Source: an uncultured Clostridia bacterium (GTDB lineage: Bacteria > Bacillota > Limnochordia > Darwinibacteriales > DTU012). Taken from it: a DNA stretch of 42,800 nucleotides. The stretch covers positions 1 to 42,800 of the forward strand of contig FIZJ01000019.1 of NCBI GenBank assembly GCA_900019385.1, read 5' to 3'. Shown here piece by piece: positions 26,821-35,994 of the stretch; the first letter of the stretch is position 1, and each line of letters starts with the position of its first letter. The translations under genes were made by a program, and so were the position numbers. The notes under the pieces were generated by a model. That model was not told the DNA's origin, ran no database searches, and worked only from the letters and a program-made list of their open reading frames with translations.

Positions 26821-27819
26821 TTAAAATCGCATAATTCTCTCTAAAGCCGGTTTTGGCTTGTGCTGCATGTCAAAGAGGAGTGGCCAGTTCTTGCGACCGC
26901 GCACCGGGAAGTTGTGCAGCCAGGTGACATCATCGGCAGCACCCCACAAAGTCACGTTGGTGATCACCCCGGCATACTCCCGGAACAAGGCGAAGACCTG
27001 CTCATAGCGCTCCGCTTGTTTTTCGAGCATCTCGGCCGTAGGCTCCGCCAAGTCTGTGCGCCGGTCCTCAAAGGCGAACATGGACATATCCAGCTCGGTG
27101 ATGTGCAGCTGCAAACCTAAAGAAGCGTATTGTTCAATCGCTTCCCGGATATCGTCAAGCGAAGGCCAATGGATGTTCCAGTGCGCCTGCAGCCCTATGC
27201 CGTGAATGGGAACTCCTTTCTCCTTTAAGCCCCTGACCAGCCGATAGATTTTGTCCCGCTTATCCGGCTGGCTTTCGTTGTAGTCGTTATAGAACAATAG
27301 CGCGTCCGGATCGGCGGCATGGGCGTATTCAAACGCTTTTTCAATGAATTCCGGGCCGATGATTTCCAGCCACGGCGATTTCTGCCGCAAAACGTCCGGG
27401 CCTGAATCGGCAACTGCTTCGTTGACCACATCCCAGCAGTAGACAGCGCCGCGGTAGCGGGAAACAACGGTATTGATATGCTCCTCCATCCGCTTCAGAA
27501 GCACATCCTTGCCCACAAACCCGCCGCCCTCATCCTGAAACACCCAAGGCGCGTTTTGGTTGTGCCAGACCAGGGTATGCCCTCGCACCAACTTGCTGTG
27601 TTCCTTGGCGAAGGCAACCATCCGGTCTGCCTGGGTAAAGTCATAAGTGTCAGGCGTTGGGTGGATTGGCCCGAACTTCATGTGGTTTTCTGATGTCAAA
27701 CTGTTAAAGTGGTTCACCAAAAGCTCTTTGTGAGTCTCCAAAGTTCTGGGGCTGACACAAGTCCCGACAGCAAAAAAGGGCTCATACTTCTTGTACAAGG
27801 ATTGAATCAGTTCCGACAT
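26821..27819 (-). CDS. Intracellular GH10 xylanase
   Basis: 332 residues, only the GH10 barrel, no leader, as in known intracellular xylanases of Geobacillus and Paenibacillus. Acid/base Glu134 (DVVNEAVADSG) and nucleophile Glu242 (LHITELDMSMF) are present, with the HTLVWHNQ binding loop. The RBS AAGGAGG overlaps the stop codon of the preceding GH43-like gene, so the two are tightly coupled. It should cut imported long or decorated xylo-oligosaccharides inside the cell. Its secreted, modular counterpart is at 13168-15504. Confidence 0.93.
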   Translation of the reverse strand: MSELIQSLYKKYEPFFAVGTCVSPRTLETHKELLVNHFNSLTSENHMKFGPIHPTPDTYDFTQADRMVAFAKEHSKLVRGHTLVWHNQNAPWVFQDEGGGFVGKDVLLKRMEEHINTVVSRYRGAVYCWDVVNEAVADSGPDVLRQKSPWLEIIGPEFIEKAFEYAHAADPDALLFYNDYNESQPDKRDKIYRLVRGLKEKGVPIHGIGLQAHWNIHWPSLDDIREAIEQYASLGLQLHITELDMSMFAFEDRRTDLAEPTAEMLEKQAERYEQVFALFREYAGVITNVTLWGAADDVTWLHNFPVRGRKNWPLLFDMQHKPKPALERIMRF

Positions 27820-27831
27820 GGTCCATCCTCC

Positions 27832-29724
27832 TTACTTTTTGAATTCAATATAATACAACTTGGCCGGATAATCCTCCTTGGGGTCTAGCTTACGGAATTT
27901 GACGACTGCGGTTCCCGGCAGAGACTGTGCCTGCTCGATCTCGATCTCGACACGGGGATCGTCCGCTTCCGCCGTCACCTGGGGTACATCTTCTGTTCCC
28001 GCCGGGACTACAAGAGTATGCTTATATACATTGTAATCGTAATCCGAAAGTTGAAACGCTTCCAGCGGCCTGCCGCCGGCATAGATGGTCAGGTTTGGCG
28101 GAATCAGGTTCGCTCTGTCCCACTCGTCCAGCTCGGCAATGGAAGGTTGTGCCGCCGGGGCTTCAACCCGGTTGAACTTGAAGCCGTTAAACTCGCAGAT
28201 CTGTTCTCTGCTGTCGGACCGGAAAACGAAGTAGACCGCTTGCTTGCCCTCCAGCCGATCCGCCTCCGGCACCGGAATCACCAGTTTGGTCAGGCGCTCT
28301 TCCAATCCGGCGGGGAAGCTGACGCCGCCGAGCAAGCTCCCGCCCCGCTCTTCCCAGGGGCTGCCCAGCCACACTTCGATTTTGCCTTCAGCCCCCTTGG
28401 GGGTGATGTAAACTTCCAGCTCCGTGCTTTTCCCATCCTGAGGCGCTGCGGAGAAATTGAAGTATTTGAAACCGACTATGGCGTACGACCTGATGTTCAC
28501 CACCGGCGCGTCGTCTCTCCAGGTGTCATAGGTGGCCTTGACATAAGGCCCGCCTAAAAGATAGCAGGTGATGCCTGCTGAACAGTACTTGTACGGATTG
28601 AGGCCGTTGATCTCAAACCCCTGGGAGGTGACTTCCGCCCCGGTGTAGACATTGCCGTAGTCATCGACAATCTGCCGTGTCCCGGTGATGATCAATTCAC
28701 CTGTCTCCGTCACCCTGACCTCCACCGGTTCCGCTGTCGCCTGGCGGGAGTACCCGTCGTTGTTGATCGCCCTGTGGTAAGTGATGAACCACTGCCCGCC
28801 GACCTCAACAAGTCCGCCGTGGGTGTTGTGCCCCGGCTGGGTGGCGATCATCCTGCCGGTGGGCCCGACCTCGGGAGCCCTGGCGTCGATGATCGTCCCG
28901 CCGTAGGTCCAAGGGCCGAGGGGGCTGTCGGCATAGGCGTAGGCAAGCGTGGCAACGGATTCACCGAGCCCGTATTCGCCCTGCACGGTTTTCCTGCTGT
29001 AGACCAGCACATACTTGCCCTCGATTTTCCGCACCGAGGGAGCTTCGAAATACCTGAAAACATTCCCATCGTTGAAGGTGCAGCTGCCGATCATATCCAC
29101 AACCGGCGCAGTGTCCGGCCTCATTCTGGCCATTGTGGCCGGATCCAGCTCTACGCCGGTAATCCGCTGAAAGCCGTAATATCCGTAAACCCTGCCGTCA
29201 TCGTCCACCAGCACCGCCGGGTCAAAGCCCATTACCCCCTGGGTCTGGGTTGTGCTCCCCGGCCTCCAGTTGATCACCTCAAAAGGCCCGTCGGGACGTT
29301 TGGCTTTAGCCACCATCGTATTGCGGCCCCCGCCCTGGTTGTTGGGGTAAAGGTAATAGGATTTGGTGCCGTCAGGTTCCACCACTTCCACACAATCCGG
29401 CGCGAACAACACATCCGCCGCGCCGTTGACAATCGACTGAAAGACCACTCCATCACAGCGCCAGTCGGTGAGATCATCCACCGGCGCCGACCAGACAATG
29501 ATGTCATATCCGCAGTAGGCGGTTCTGCGGGTATCGTGGGAACCGTAAACATACAGCCGGTACCGGCCTGGGTTGTCCGGATCCTCGAACACCCGGGGTT
29601 CGGCGTCGGGAACATGCTCCCACAAGGGTAAATAAGGGTTCGCCGCCTGCACCTGGCTGTGAAGCCCTGCCAGATGCCACAAAACCGCACAAACCGCACA
29701 GATCAGCAAGAGTTTGTCAAGCAT
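27832..29724 (-). CDS. Secreted GH43-like protein with C-terminal beta modules
   Basis: 630 residues with a leader ending near QVQA before ANPYLP. The GH43 fold is recognisable from PDAEPRVFED (candidate base Asp40), YVYGSHD, GFDPAVLVDDDG (pKa modulator) and YFEAPSVRK (candidate acid Glu), followed by HGGLVEVGGQWFITYHR. It differs clearly from the other GH43 enzymes here and probably belongs to a separate subfamily. Residues about 375-525 form a CBM6-like sandwich, and the last 80 residues an Ig-like domain (LSDYDYNVYKHTLVVPAGT). Substrate is not evident; an arabinose- or galactose-containing side chain is possible. It lies between two cytosolic enzymes, although it is secreted itself. Confidence 0.75.
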   Translation of the reverse strand: MLDKLLLICAVCAVLWHLAGLHSQVQAANPYLPLWEHVPDAEPRVFEDPDNPGRYRLYVYGSHDTRRTAYCGYDIIVWSAPVDDLTDWRCDGVVFQSIVNGAADVLFAPDCVEVVEPDGTKSYYLYPNNQGGGRNTMVAKAKRPDGPFEVINWRPGSTTQTQGVMGFDPAVLVDDDGRVYGYYGFQRITGVELDPATMARMRPDTAPVVDMIGSCTFNDGNVFRYFEAPSVRKIEGKYVLVYSRKTVQGEYGLGESVATLAYAYADSPLGPWTYGGTIIDARAPEVGPTGRMIATQPGHNTHGGLVEVGGQWFITYHRAINNDGYSRQATAEPVEVRVTETGELIITGTRQIVDDYGNVYTGAEVTSQGFEINGLNPYKYCSAGITCYLLGGPYVKATYDTWRDDAPVVNIRSYAIVGFKYFNFSAAPQDGKSTELEVYITPKGAEGKIEVWLGSPWEERGGSLLGGVSFPAGLEERLTKLVIPVPEADRLEGKQAVYFVFRSDSREQICEFNGFKFNRVEAPAAQPSIAELDEWDRANLIPPNLTIYAGGRPLEAFQLSDYDYNVYKHTLVVPAGTEDVPQVTAEADDPRVEIEIEQAQSLPGTAVVKFRKLDPKEDYPAKLYYIEFKK

Positions 29725-29742
29725 CTCCCCACCTATCCTTTC

Positions 29743-31251
29743 TTACTCGATTTCATACAGGAAGTTGGAGAAATCGGCATACCCGCCCGCTTCCTTTGTG
29801 GAAAACATGAACAGACCGAAGCGGCAGCCGGTGAAATGATCCAGCCTGAACCGGACTTTCAGCGCTCCACCCATGTTGAGCCAGCCGTCCTCCTTGATAA
29901 AGAACCGCACTTCGTCTTTCATATTGAGGAATTCAGCAGTGAGCCGGAACGTTGCCTGGGGTGACTCCAGCCATTTCTTGGCGTATACCACAGGCTGCCC
30001 CAGTCCGGGATTGTCCACCGGTTTCCCCATCACTACGGCAAAATACTGGCCGCTGTTCTTGGTGATGGCGATCATCTGGTAGCAGCCCTGCAGGGCGCAG
30101 ATCCCGGCATAGTCCCCTTCTTTGATTCCAGACGCGTCGATGGTGACCGTCCCGCTGCAGCCGGGGAATGCCATCCGTTGGGTGAGGATGTTGTTGGCCT
30201 GACAAAGGTCCATCACGGTTTTATCAGTATAAATCCTGAATGTGCCGGGTTTTTCCGTCACGCTCCACAGATGATCCTTTGGGTTGTGGTTCCACTGCCA
30301 CACCGGCTTCAGCCTCACTTTGCCGCCGGCGTCCGGCAGGTAGTTGAAATCGTCCGAGGCGTAAAGCGGTGTATACTGGTGCCCCGGCCGCGTCGACTTC
30401 ACCGGAAACTCTTCGGGGATCTTCCCGTCGATGCCGAAGACGGGGAACCCATTCTCAAAGCGAATGGGCACCAAGATTGGTATCCTGCCCACAGCGCCGC
30501 TGTCCTGGAACAGCACCGCGTACCAGTCGCCTTCGGGCGTATCCACAATCCCGCCCTGAGCCACGCCTTGATCCAAATAGCCTCGATCATCGTTCAAGAC
30601 ATCGCCGCCGGTAAACTCACCTTCCAGCGAATCCGACACAAAACAGGCCTGCACCCTGCGCCAGCGCTCCGGCAGGGAATGAATCAAAAAGAGGTAGTAC
30701 TTGCCGTTGATCTTGTAAATATGTGACCCTTCGTAACCCAGTATCGTATTGCCGGCGTCGGACACCACGAGCCGGTGCAGCCCGCCCGGCTTTGGCCCGC
30801 TGAGATCCGGCTCAAGCTCAGTGAGCCAAATCTCTTTATGGCCGTAGACAATAAAAGCCCGATCCCCGTCGAACAAAAGCGACGGATCGTGGTAAAAACC
30901 CTCGATATGGCGCTTCCGCCACGGGCCTGTGATTTCTTCCGCTTCGAATAAATATGTTTTGCGGGTGTCGTTCGCAGAAAAGCAGACATAAAACCGATTG
31001 TGGGCATAACGAATGCATGGCGCCCACATGCCCCTGCCGTAGATTCCTTTGCCGTCGTCCAGGTTGTGGGCGGGATTGTCTTCCAGTTGGTCATAGACAT
31101 AAGTCAAGTGCTCCCAGTGCGCCAGATCATAGGACCGCAGGATCACGCCGCCGGGCATGAAATGCATGGTGGTGCTGATCATGTAATAGGTGTCGCCGAC
31201 CCGGATCACATCGGGATCGGGATAATCCATTCTGGTGAGGGGATTGATCAT
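29743..31251 (-). CDS. Cytosolic GH43 beta-xylosidase-type enzyme
   Basis: About 502 residues. The open frame starts at 31272, but the sequence there is itself the ribosome binding site (AAGGAGG), so the ATG at 31251 (INPLTRMDYPDPDV) is the better start. There is no leader. The GH43 propeller has PDPDV (base), HDPSLLFD (modulator) and YEGSHIYK (acid). A C-terminal beta-sandwich starts at ASDDFN and contains WQWNHNP, the standard two-domain layout of this GH43 type. It parallels the first part of the 1504-residue protein but without the CBM insertion. Likely removes xylose or arabinose from imported oligosaccharides. An operator palindrome and a hairpin separate it from the transporter genes. 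Confidence 0.87.
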   Translation of the reverse strand: MINPLTRMDYPDPDVIRVGDTYYMISTTMHFMPGGVILRSYDLAHWEHLTYVYDQLEDNPAHNLDDGKGIYGRGMWAPCIRYAHNRFYVCFSANDTRKTYLFEAEEITGPWRKRHIEGFYHDPSLLFDGDRAFIVYGHKEIWLTELEPDLSGPKPGGLHRLVVSDAGNTILGYEGSHIYKINGKYYLFLIHSLPERWRRVQACFVSDSLEGEFTGGDVLNDDRGYLDQGVAQGGIVDTPEGDWYAVLFQDSGAVGRIPILVPIRFENGFPVFGIDGKIPEEFPVKSTRPGHQYTPLYASDDFNYLPDAGGKVRLKPVWQWNHNPKDHLWSVTEKPGTFRIYTDKTVMDLCQANNILTQRMAFPGCSGTVTIDASGIKEGDYAGICALQGCYQMIAITKNSGQYFAVVMGKPVDNPGLGQPVVYAKKWLESPQATFRLTAEFLNMKDEVRFFIKEDGWLNMGGALKVRFRLDHFTGCRFGLFMFSTKEAGGYADFSNFLYEIE

Positions 31252-31299
31252 GGTGTCCTCGACCTCCTTCATGCTCCGTAAAACACCGCTCCGGATATG

Positions 31300-31311
31300 G
31301 AAACCGGTTTA
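31300..31311. promoter_or_regulatory. LacI-family operator-like palindrome
   Basis: GAAACCGGTTTA, with the perfect core AAACCGGTTT at 31301-31310, lies about 50 bp upstream of the cytosolic GH43 start. It matches the sites at 4277 and 42123. I see no convincing -10/-35 pair beside it, so it may act as a transcription roadblock or control a weak internal promoter. Confidence 0.65.
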
Positions 31312-31316
31312 CAAGG

Positions 31317-31363
31317 GCGGGAATAGTGAAAGGCGCCTAGGCCTTTCACCACTTTTAGCCCGC
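31317..31363 (-). other. Intercistronic hairpin after the permease gene
   Basis: GTGAAAGGC (326-334 of 31 kb) pairs perfectly with GCCTTTCAC (341-349) around GCCTAG. GCGGG/CCCGC extends it across an internal loop. It starts 7 bp after the permease stop. No U-tract follows, so it is more likely to be a processing/stabilising element, or a partial terminator separating transporter and enzyme mRNA. Confidence 0.6.
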
Positions 31364-31369
31364 AAATTG

Positions 31370-32314
31370 TCAGCCCACCAAGCCGGTGCGCTCGATACTC
31401 TCCACAAAGTAGCGCTGCATTAAGAGGTAGATTATCAACAGTGGGGTGATTACCATAATCATACCGGCATTGTTGATCACTGTGTTGAAGTTGTCCTGGA
31501 CCAAGCCGCTGGTAACCGCCACCATGTCGGTCTGCCGGATCACCTGCGCCGCCTTCGACGCCACCGTCTCCAAAGCCTGCGGCAGGAAATTCTTGGTGCT
31601 CATGAACATCGTGGTGTAGAAATAATCGTTCCACTGCCAGACAAAGGAAAACAGGAAGACCACGATCAGGCCCGGGACTGAGCTGGGAAGCATCACCCGG
31701 AAAAACGTGGACAGGAACCCGCAGCCGTCCACATATGCGGCTTCCTCCAGTTCTCGGGGCATCCCTTTGAAGAACTGGCGCATGATATAGATGAACAGCC
31801 CGTTGCGGAACCCGGATCCGGTCAGGCCTGTCAGCACAAACGGCCAATATGTCCCCACCAGGTTCAACGGCTGGCCTTTAAGGATGCCCAGCATATCAAA
31901 GTAGCGGAAATGCAGATACAAGGGGATCCGGATCATCTGCGGCGGCACGATCAAGGTGAAGATAGCCAAGCCCATCAAAATCCCGCTGCCCCGCCACTGG
32001 AACCTGGCCAGGCCGTAGCCTATATATGTGCAGGATGCCAGCTGACAAAGGCTCACGACCGAGGCCAGGGTCAGTGAGTTTAGGAGAGCCTTCGGATATT
32101 CCATGTAAACCCAACATGTGCGGTAATTGTTCAACGTGGGATTGCGGGCAATCCACTTCACAGATTGATCATACAGTTCCTCCACATTCATGAACGAAGT
32201 GGCCATTCTTGTGAGCATAGGCTGAATAATCACATATGAGACACCAAGCAGTACGGCGACCCTAAACAGCGTCCCGATAATATTGGTCAATCGTTTCTGC
32301 TGCAGCCGTGTCAT
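31370..32314 (-). CDS. Sugar ABC transporter permease (CUT1, MalG-like)
   Basis: About 314 residues. I start at the ATG at 32314, which has GGGGAG 7 nt upstream; the frame is open 7 codons further to a GTG overlapping the previous stop. The protein has six hydrophobic segments and the EAA loop that contacts the ATPase (ELEEAAYVDGCGFLSTFFRV). The N-terminal region with a long loop before LNNYRTCWVY is typical of the second permease of a CUT1 importer. It works with the permease at 32332-33240 and the solute-binding proteins. No ATPase gene is in the window, so a shared MsmK/UgpC-type ATPase must come from elsewhere. Substrate: probably xylo-oligosaccharides, from context. Confidence 0.9.
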   Translation of the reverse strand: MTRLQQKRLTNIIGTLFRVAVLLGVSYVIIQPMLTRMATSFMNVEELYDQSVKWIARNPTLNNYRTCWVYMEYPKALLNSLTLASVVSLCQLASCTYIGYGLARFQWRGSGILMGLAIFTLIVPPQMIRIPLYLHFRYFDMLGILKGQPLNLVGTYWPFVLTGLTGSGFRNGLFIYIMRQFFKGMPRELEEAAYVDGCGFLSTFFRVMLPSSVPGLIVVFLFSFVWQWNDYFYTTMFMSTKNFLPQALETVASKAAQVIRQTDMVAVTSGLVQDNFNTVINNAGMIMVITPLLIIYLLMQRYFVESIERTGLVG

Positions 32315-32331
32315 TACTTGTCTCCCCCCAA

Positions 32332-33240
32332 TCACACGTTATAGAACACAAACCGCCCGACTACCACCGAAACCAGCGCCAACAGCGCCGCAATAAAGCC
32401 AAAATACATCATGGACATGGCCATCGCCACACCAAAGCCGGCGCCGGTGAAAGACACCTGTTCAATCAGCATGATCAGCTGATTCTGGGGTGTGGTGAAC
32501 GAATCGATCACCGTGTACACCAGGTTGGTCAGAATCAGCGGGCTCAACCCTGGGAAGGTTATCAGCCAGAATTTTTCCCAGCCTGTAGCTCCTTCCACAT
32601 CCGCCGCTTCATAGACACTGGGTGGGATCGACTGCAGCCCCGCCAAGAAGATCAGGATCTGCACTCCAGAGTCGCGGATGATTTCCGGGCTGCCGGTAAT
32701 CACTTCGATCAAGTATTCCAAAACAGCGTCGGGCAGGCGGATCATGCCCAATATCTGCCGCAGGGCGTTGCCGGCGAAGTAGTTGGCTCTGGCGGTTTCC
32801 TGGGCCATGATGTACGCCCAGTCGCCGGTCTCCATCCTGAGTACGACTCCCGCCCCCAAAATCACCGGCAGGAACAGGATCATTCTCGCAAGGGACCTGC
32901 CTCTGAATCTCTGGTTGAGAATGCTGGCGGCGAACAGACTGAACCCGATGATCATCGGCAGTGTGCTCAAAGTGTCGGTGATGTTCTCCACGAATCTTTC
33001 ATTGAATGTCGCGTGCTGGAACAGAGCATAGCTGAAGTTGCCCAACCCTTTCCACACCAGAGTGTAGCCGTCCCTGCCCAACTGCAGCTCATTGAGGCTG
33101 AAGAGAATCGACTCAATGAACGGGCGCAGGAAGAACAAGGAAAAGCCGATAATAAACGGAAATGTGAACAGCAAGCCGCCCAGCGCCTGCCGCTGCCTGT
33201 AGCCAACTTTAAAAATCCTTCTCTTCCGCTTCTTGGCCAA
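32332..33240 (-). CDS. Sugar ABC transporter permease (CUT1, MalF-like)
   Basis: About 302 residues. The frame is open to 33327, but AAGGAGGGG followed 6 nt later by TTG at 33240 marks the probable start (LAKKRKRRIFKVGYRQ). That gives a 32-bp overlap with the end of the DUF5696 gene, which suggests translational coupling. Hydrophobic segments and the EAA-type loop (YEAADVEGATGWEKFWLITFP) are clear. It is the first permease of the importer pair. The basic N-terminus (KKRKRR) is consistent with the cytoplasmic side. Confidence 0.88.
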   Translation of the reverse strand: MAKKRKRRIFKVGYRQRQALGGLLFTFPFIIGFSLFFLRPFIESILFSLNELQLGRDGYTLVWKGLGNFSYALFQHATFNERFVENITDTLSTLPMIIGFSLFAASILNQRFRGRSLARMILFLPVILGAGVVLRMETGDWAYIMAQETARANYFAGNALRQILGMIRLPDAVLEYLIEVITGSPEIIRDSGVQILIFLAGLQSIPPSVYEAADVEGATGWEKFWLITFPGLSPLILTNLVYTVIDSFTTPQNQLIMLIEQVSFTGAGFGVAMAMSMMYFGFIAALLALVSVVVGRFVFYNV

Positions 33241-35968
33241 GTTGATCCCCTCCTTCCAGGACGTGATAGCCAAACGCAGGTATCTCCACACCCATGACTT
33301 CCACAGGTTCCGAATTGTAGTTGACAATCACGGTGAGCCCGCTTTCATATGTGGTCTTGTAAACATTGACCGCCAAGCTTTGATGGCCGGTAATCCTCTC
33401 GTTCCAAACCGGGCCGAGCACGCTGACGACTTCCCCATACACCCGCATGATTTCGTCGCTGTGATCCAGGTAGTTGATGGCGTACAAGTCGTCAAAACGG
33501 GAAGCTTTGACCACTGTCGAATCCGAGTAGGAAAGCAGGTAATACGGCACCGCTCCGGTTTCCAAAAGCTTGAGCAGGTAAGTCTGAACCCTGGTGGTCA
33601 AGTTCCCCGGCTCGCCCGCATAGGGGATGTAGCCCCGCAGGGCAATCTGGTAGAACGGCACTCCTTGGTCGAGAATCTCAAAATTGCGGCTGTATAGGGG
33701 CATCTCCACCACAAAGTCCGCGTACGGCAGGGTATAGGCATTGGCGCCGCTCAGCATTAAGGACATATTGTTCTGCTTAAGCTTGCGGAGTTCGTCAACC
33801 ACCTTCTCCTTCGCCTGCTCCCGGTCAATCAGTTCGCTCTCCTTCAACTTGTAATCGGCGTACAGATCCCGGCCCAAAGCATCGAAGGAGAGAGCTGGGA
33901 TGCCGTATTCGGCGTACCGATCCATGAATTTGCCGATCACCCGGGACAGCTGCCCGATGGACAAGATCGGGATTTCTTCGCCCTGAATCCTAAGATGCGT
34001 GGCCAAATCATAACGGTTGAGATAGGCTGGCCTTCTGTCCAATGCCCTGGCTGTGTCCCGGAAGTGGATGAAATCATCGAACAGGGTCGTTTTGAACACA
34101 TGAAGGAAGTTGACATTGGGATACAGCTTAACATTCTTGGCATTAAGGTTTGAAGCCAGATCCTTCAACTCTTGCTTGGTGCCGAGTTTGGACTCAAGTT
34201 TGAGCCCTGTGGGAAAGACGTGTTCGATGCCGCCTTTCAGCCACCCGTTGTAGCGGACCACCAGGTTATTGACGCCTTGACCTAGGAAATGCTCCACCAC
34301 TGTCTCGGCTTGGGTAAATGTAGTCACCGGCTTCACCACATTCTGAGACACGCCGAAGACTGGCTCCACTTTTTCAATACCGCCGATCAGCTCCAACAGC
34401 AGCGGCACTTCCGGATCCTGTGCTTTTTTCAGTCCGAAGCGGTCAACAAGATACTGCTGGTAGTATAAAGCCATCCCTGTATAATTCGCGGCCGATTCAT
34501 CCAAAAAGGCGTAGCGGATCACGATATCACTGAGCAAAGGCCGCACCTGGTACATCATGATCGACAAGTCCCGCATGTAGATCACAGCTCCGCCGGACTG
34601 CATGTACACCCGGGCGTTGGGAATGTATGAGAAGCTGCCGTAGACTTTGTTGTACGAGTCGCTCATCCCGGCGATTTCCGCGATAATCGTGGCTGCCGCT
34701 TCGCCCGACTCCATGATTGCCAGGAACGCCCGGTCGCTGTGCTTGATGCCAAACACCGGCAGGTGGACTTGGGATTCCATTTCATAAGAATACTCCCGCA
34801 CCGCCGCTGAAGCGTGATCCCGGCCGTAGACCTCGCGGCGGTAAGGCTGGACACCTTGCTTGCCGCTGTTGAGGTTAATCAGGGCGCCTGAGCCGTCAGG
34901 CACAAAGATATAGCCTTTTTCTTGAGAATTCGCGGCGCCGAAATACGGCAGGACTGCGATCGTAGTGAGTGGATAGGTGACCCGTTTTTTCGTGGCGGCG
35001 TCATACACATCCTTGGGATAGACCACATCCTCGCTGGGTACCCGCACCACCAACTCGCCGCCGTCTATGACATATTCAATCGCAACTCTGAAGATGCGCA
35101 GATTCTTTTCGGGCGGCGTCACATTGTATTTCAAATGCTCCTCGATCACCCGATCCGGAGAATAACCGCTGTCCTTGAGCAGCTGGATCAGTGTTTCTTC
35201 GTCCCAGACCATCACATTCCATTTCCGCATCAAGGTGGTGCGGTCGAAGGCGTAGGCGATGTCCTCGGTCTTCACACCTCCCAGTGCGGCATAGCCCTTG
35301 TACTCCTGCACAGCCTTTATATATTCCTGAATCAGCCGTCTTTTGTCAGTGGCTCTGAACCGAGGTTCTTCGACACGGATGCCGTAATCGCCCAAGAGCG
35401 CTTCCAAGTCCACTCCCAAAATGGATATATTGTCCGGGTCGACATATCCCGGCTCCACGGTGAACATGGCGTATTGGTCGCGGACGAACTGTCGATCTTC
35501 GTCGCTGTCCAGGTAGGAGAGGAGATTGTCAAACTCTTCCTTGCTGATTACCAAAGGGAGGTAAGCCTTGTCATCCCATTCCTTGCCGATCAGGTATTCA
35601 ACCCTCACACCGTTTTCAATGGGAATGACATTGTGCTGGCCGTGGATCACGCTCCCTGTGTATGTGTCCATGGTGATATACTGGTTGCCCACGTAATACC
35701 CGATGAATAGTTGAGCATTCAGCCGATCCTTTGCTGCGCCCCTAGCCATGGTCTCCATAGTTTGGCGGTCGGCTGGATTCGAATACCAGACATGGCCGGT
35801 CGACTTCACCAGGACCGCAATCTCTGTGGTATTCTCATTGAAGTACAGCTGCAGCTGCTCGTTTTCGGCGGCCAGTTCAAAGCCGGCAAGCTGAGCCTGG
35901 GCGCCGCCAAACCAGACAGCCGCGATTATGAACGCCAACACAGCTGTGAACAATTGCCTGCGCAACAT
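33209..35968 (-). CDS. Large secreted DUF5696-type protein, candidate glycosidase-like fold
   Basis: About 919 residues. Start ATG 35968 with GGGGAG 9 nt upstream; the preceding ten in-frame codons are probably untranslated. Signal peptide LRRQLFTAVLAF...AQA. I recognise it as the DUF5696 family found beside CUT1 importers in Paenibacillus-like bacteria; its function is not known to me. The layout looks like a glycosidase: an N-terminal region with strand-rich character (VWYSNPADR), the motif YIFVPDGSGALI, a middle part that could be a TIM barrel (about 520-780, including SFDALGRD with Asp696), and a C-terminal beta-sandwich (VIVNYNSEPVEV). It lies between the Yip1 protein and the permeases and overlaps the MalF-like gene. 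It might process or hand over oligosaccharides outside the membrane. Function is inference. Confidence 0.7.
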   Translation of the reverse strand: MLRRQLFTAVLAFIIAAVWFGGAQAQLAGFELAAENEQLQLYFNENTTEIAVLVKSTGHVWYSNPADRQTMETMARGAAKDRLNAQLFIGYYVGNQYITMDTYTGSVIHGQHNVIPIENGVRVEYLIGKEWDDKAYLPLVISKEEFDNLLSYLDSDEDRQFVRDQYAMFTVEPGYVDPDNISILGVDLEALLGDYGIRVEEPRFRATDKRRLIQEYIKAVQEYKGYAALGGVKTEDIAYAFDRTTLMRKWNVMVWDEETLIQLLKDSGYSPDRVIEEHLKYNVTPPEKNLRIFRVAIEYVIDGGELVVRVPSEDVVYPKDVYDAATKKRVTYPLTTIAVLPYFGAANSQEKGYIFVPDGSGALINLNSGKQGVQPYRREVYGRDHASAAVREYSYEMESQVHLPVFGIKHSDRAFLAIMESGEAAATIIAEIAGMSDSYNKVYGSFSYIPNARVYMQSGGAVIYMRDLSIMMYQVRPLLSDIVIRYAFLDESAANYTGMALYYQQYLVDRFGLKKAQDPEVPLLLELIGGIEKVEPVFGVSQNVVKPVTTFTQAETVVEHFLGQGVNNLVVRYNGWLKGGIEHVFPTGLKLESKLGTKQELKDLASNLNAKNVKLYPNVNFLHVFKTTLFDDFIHFRDTARALDRRPAYLNRYDLATHLRIQGEEIPILSIGQLSRVIGKFMDRYAEYGIPALSFDALGRDLYADYKLKESELIDREQAKEKVVDELRKLKQNNMSLMLSGANAYTLPYADFVVEMPLYSRNFEILDQGVPFYQIALRGYIPYAGEPGNLTTRVQTYLLKLLETGAVPYYLLSYSDSTVVKASRFDDLYAINYLDHSDEIMRVYGEVVSVLGPVWNERITGHQSLAVNVYKTTYESGLTVIVNYNSEPVEVMGVEIPAFGYHVLEGGDQLGQEAEEKDF

Positions 35969-35994
35969 CCTCTGTCCACTCCCCTCGCCTGGAA

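Noticed and set aside
32308-33297. Plus-strand open frame of 329 codons opposite a permease
   Set aside because: Polar, Gln/His-rich translation typical of an antisense frame to a membrane protein gene.
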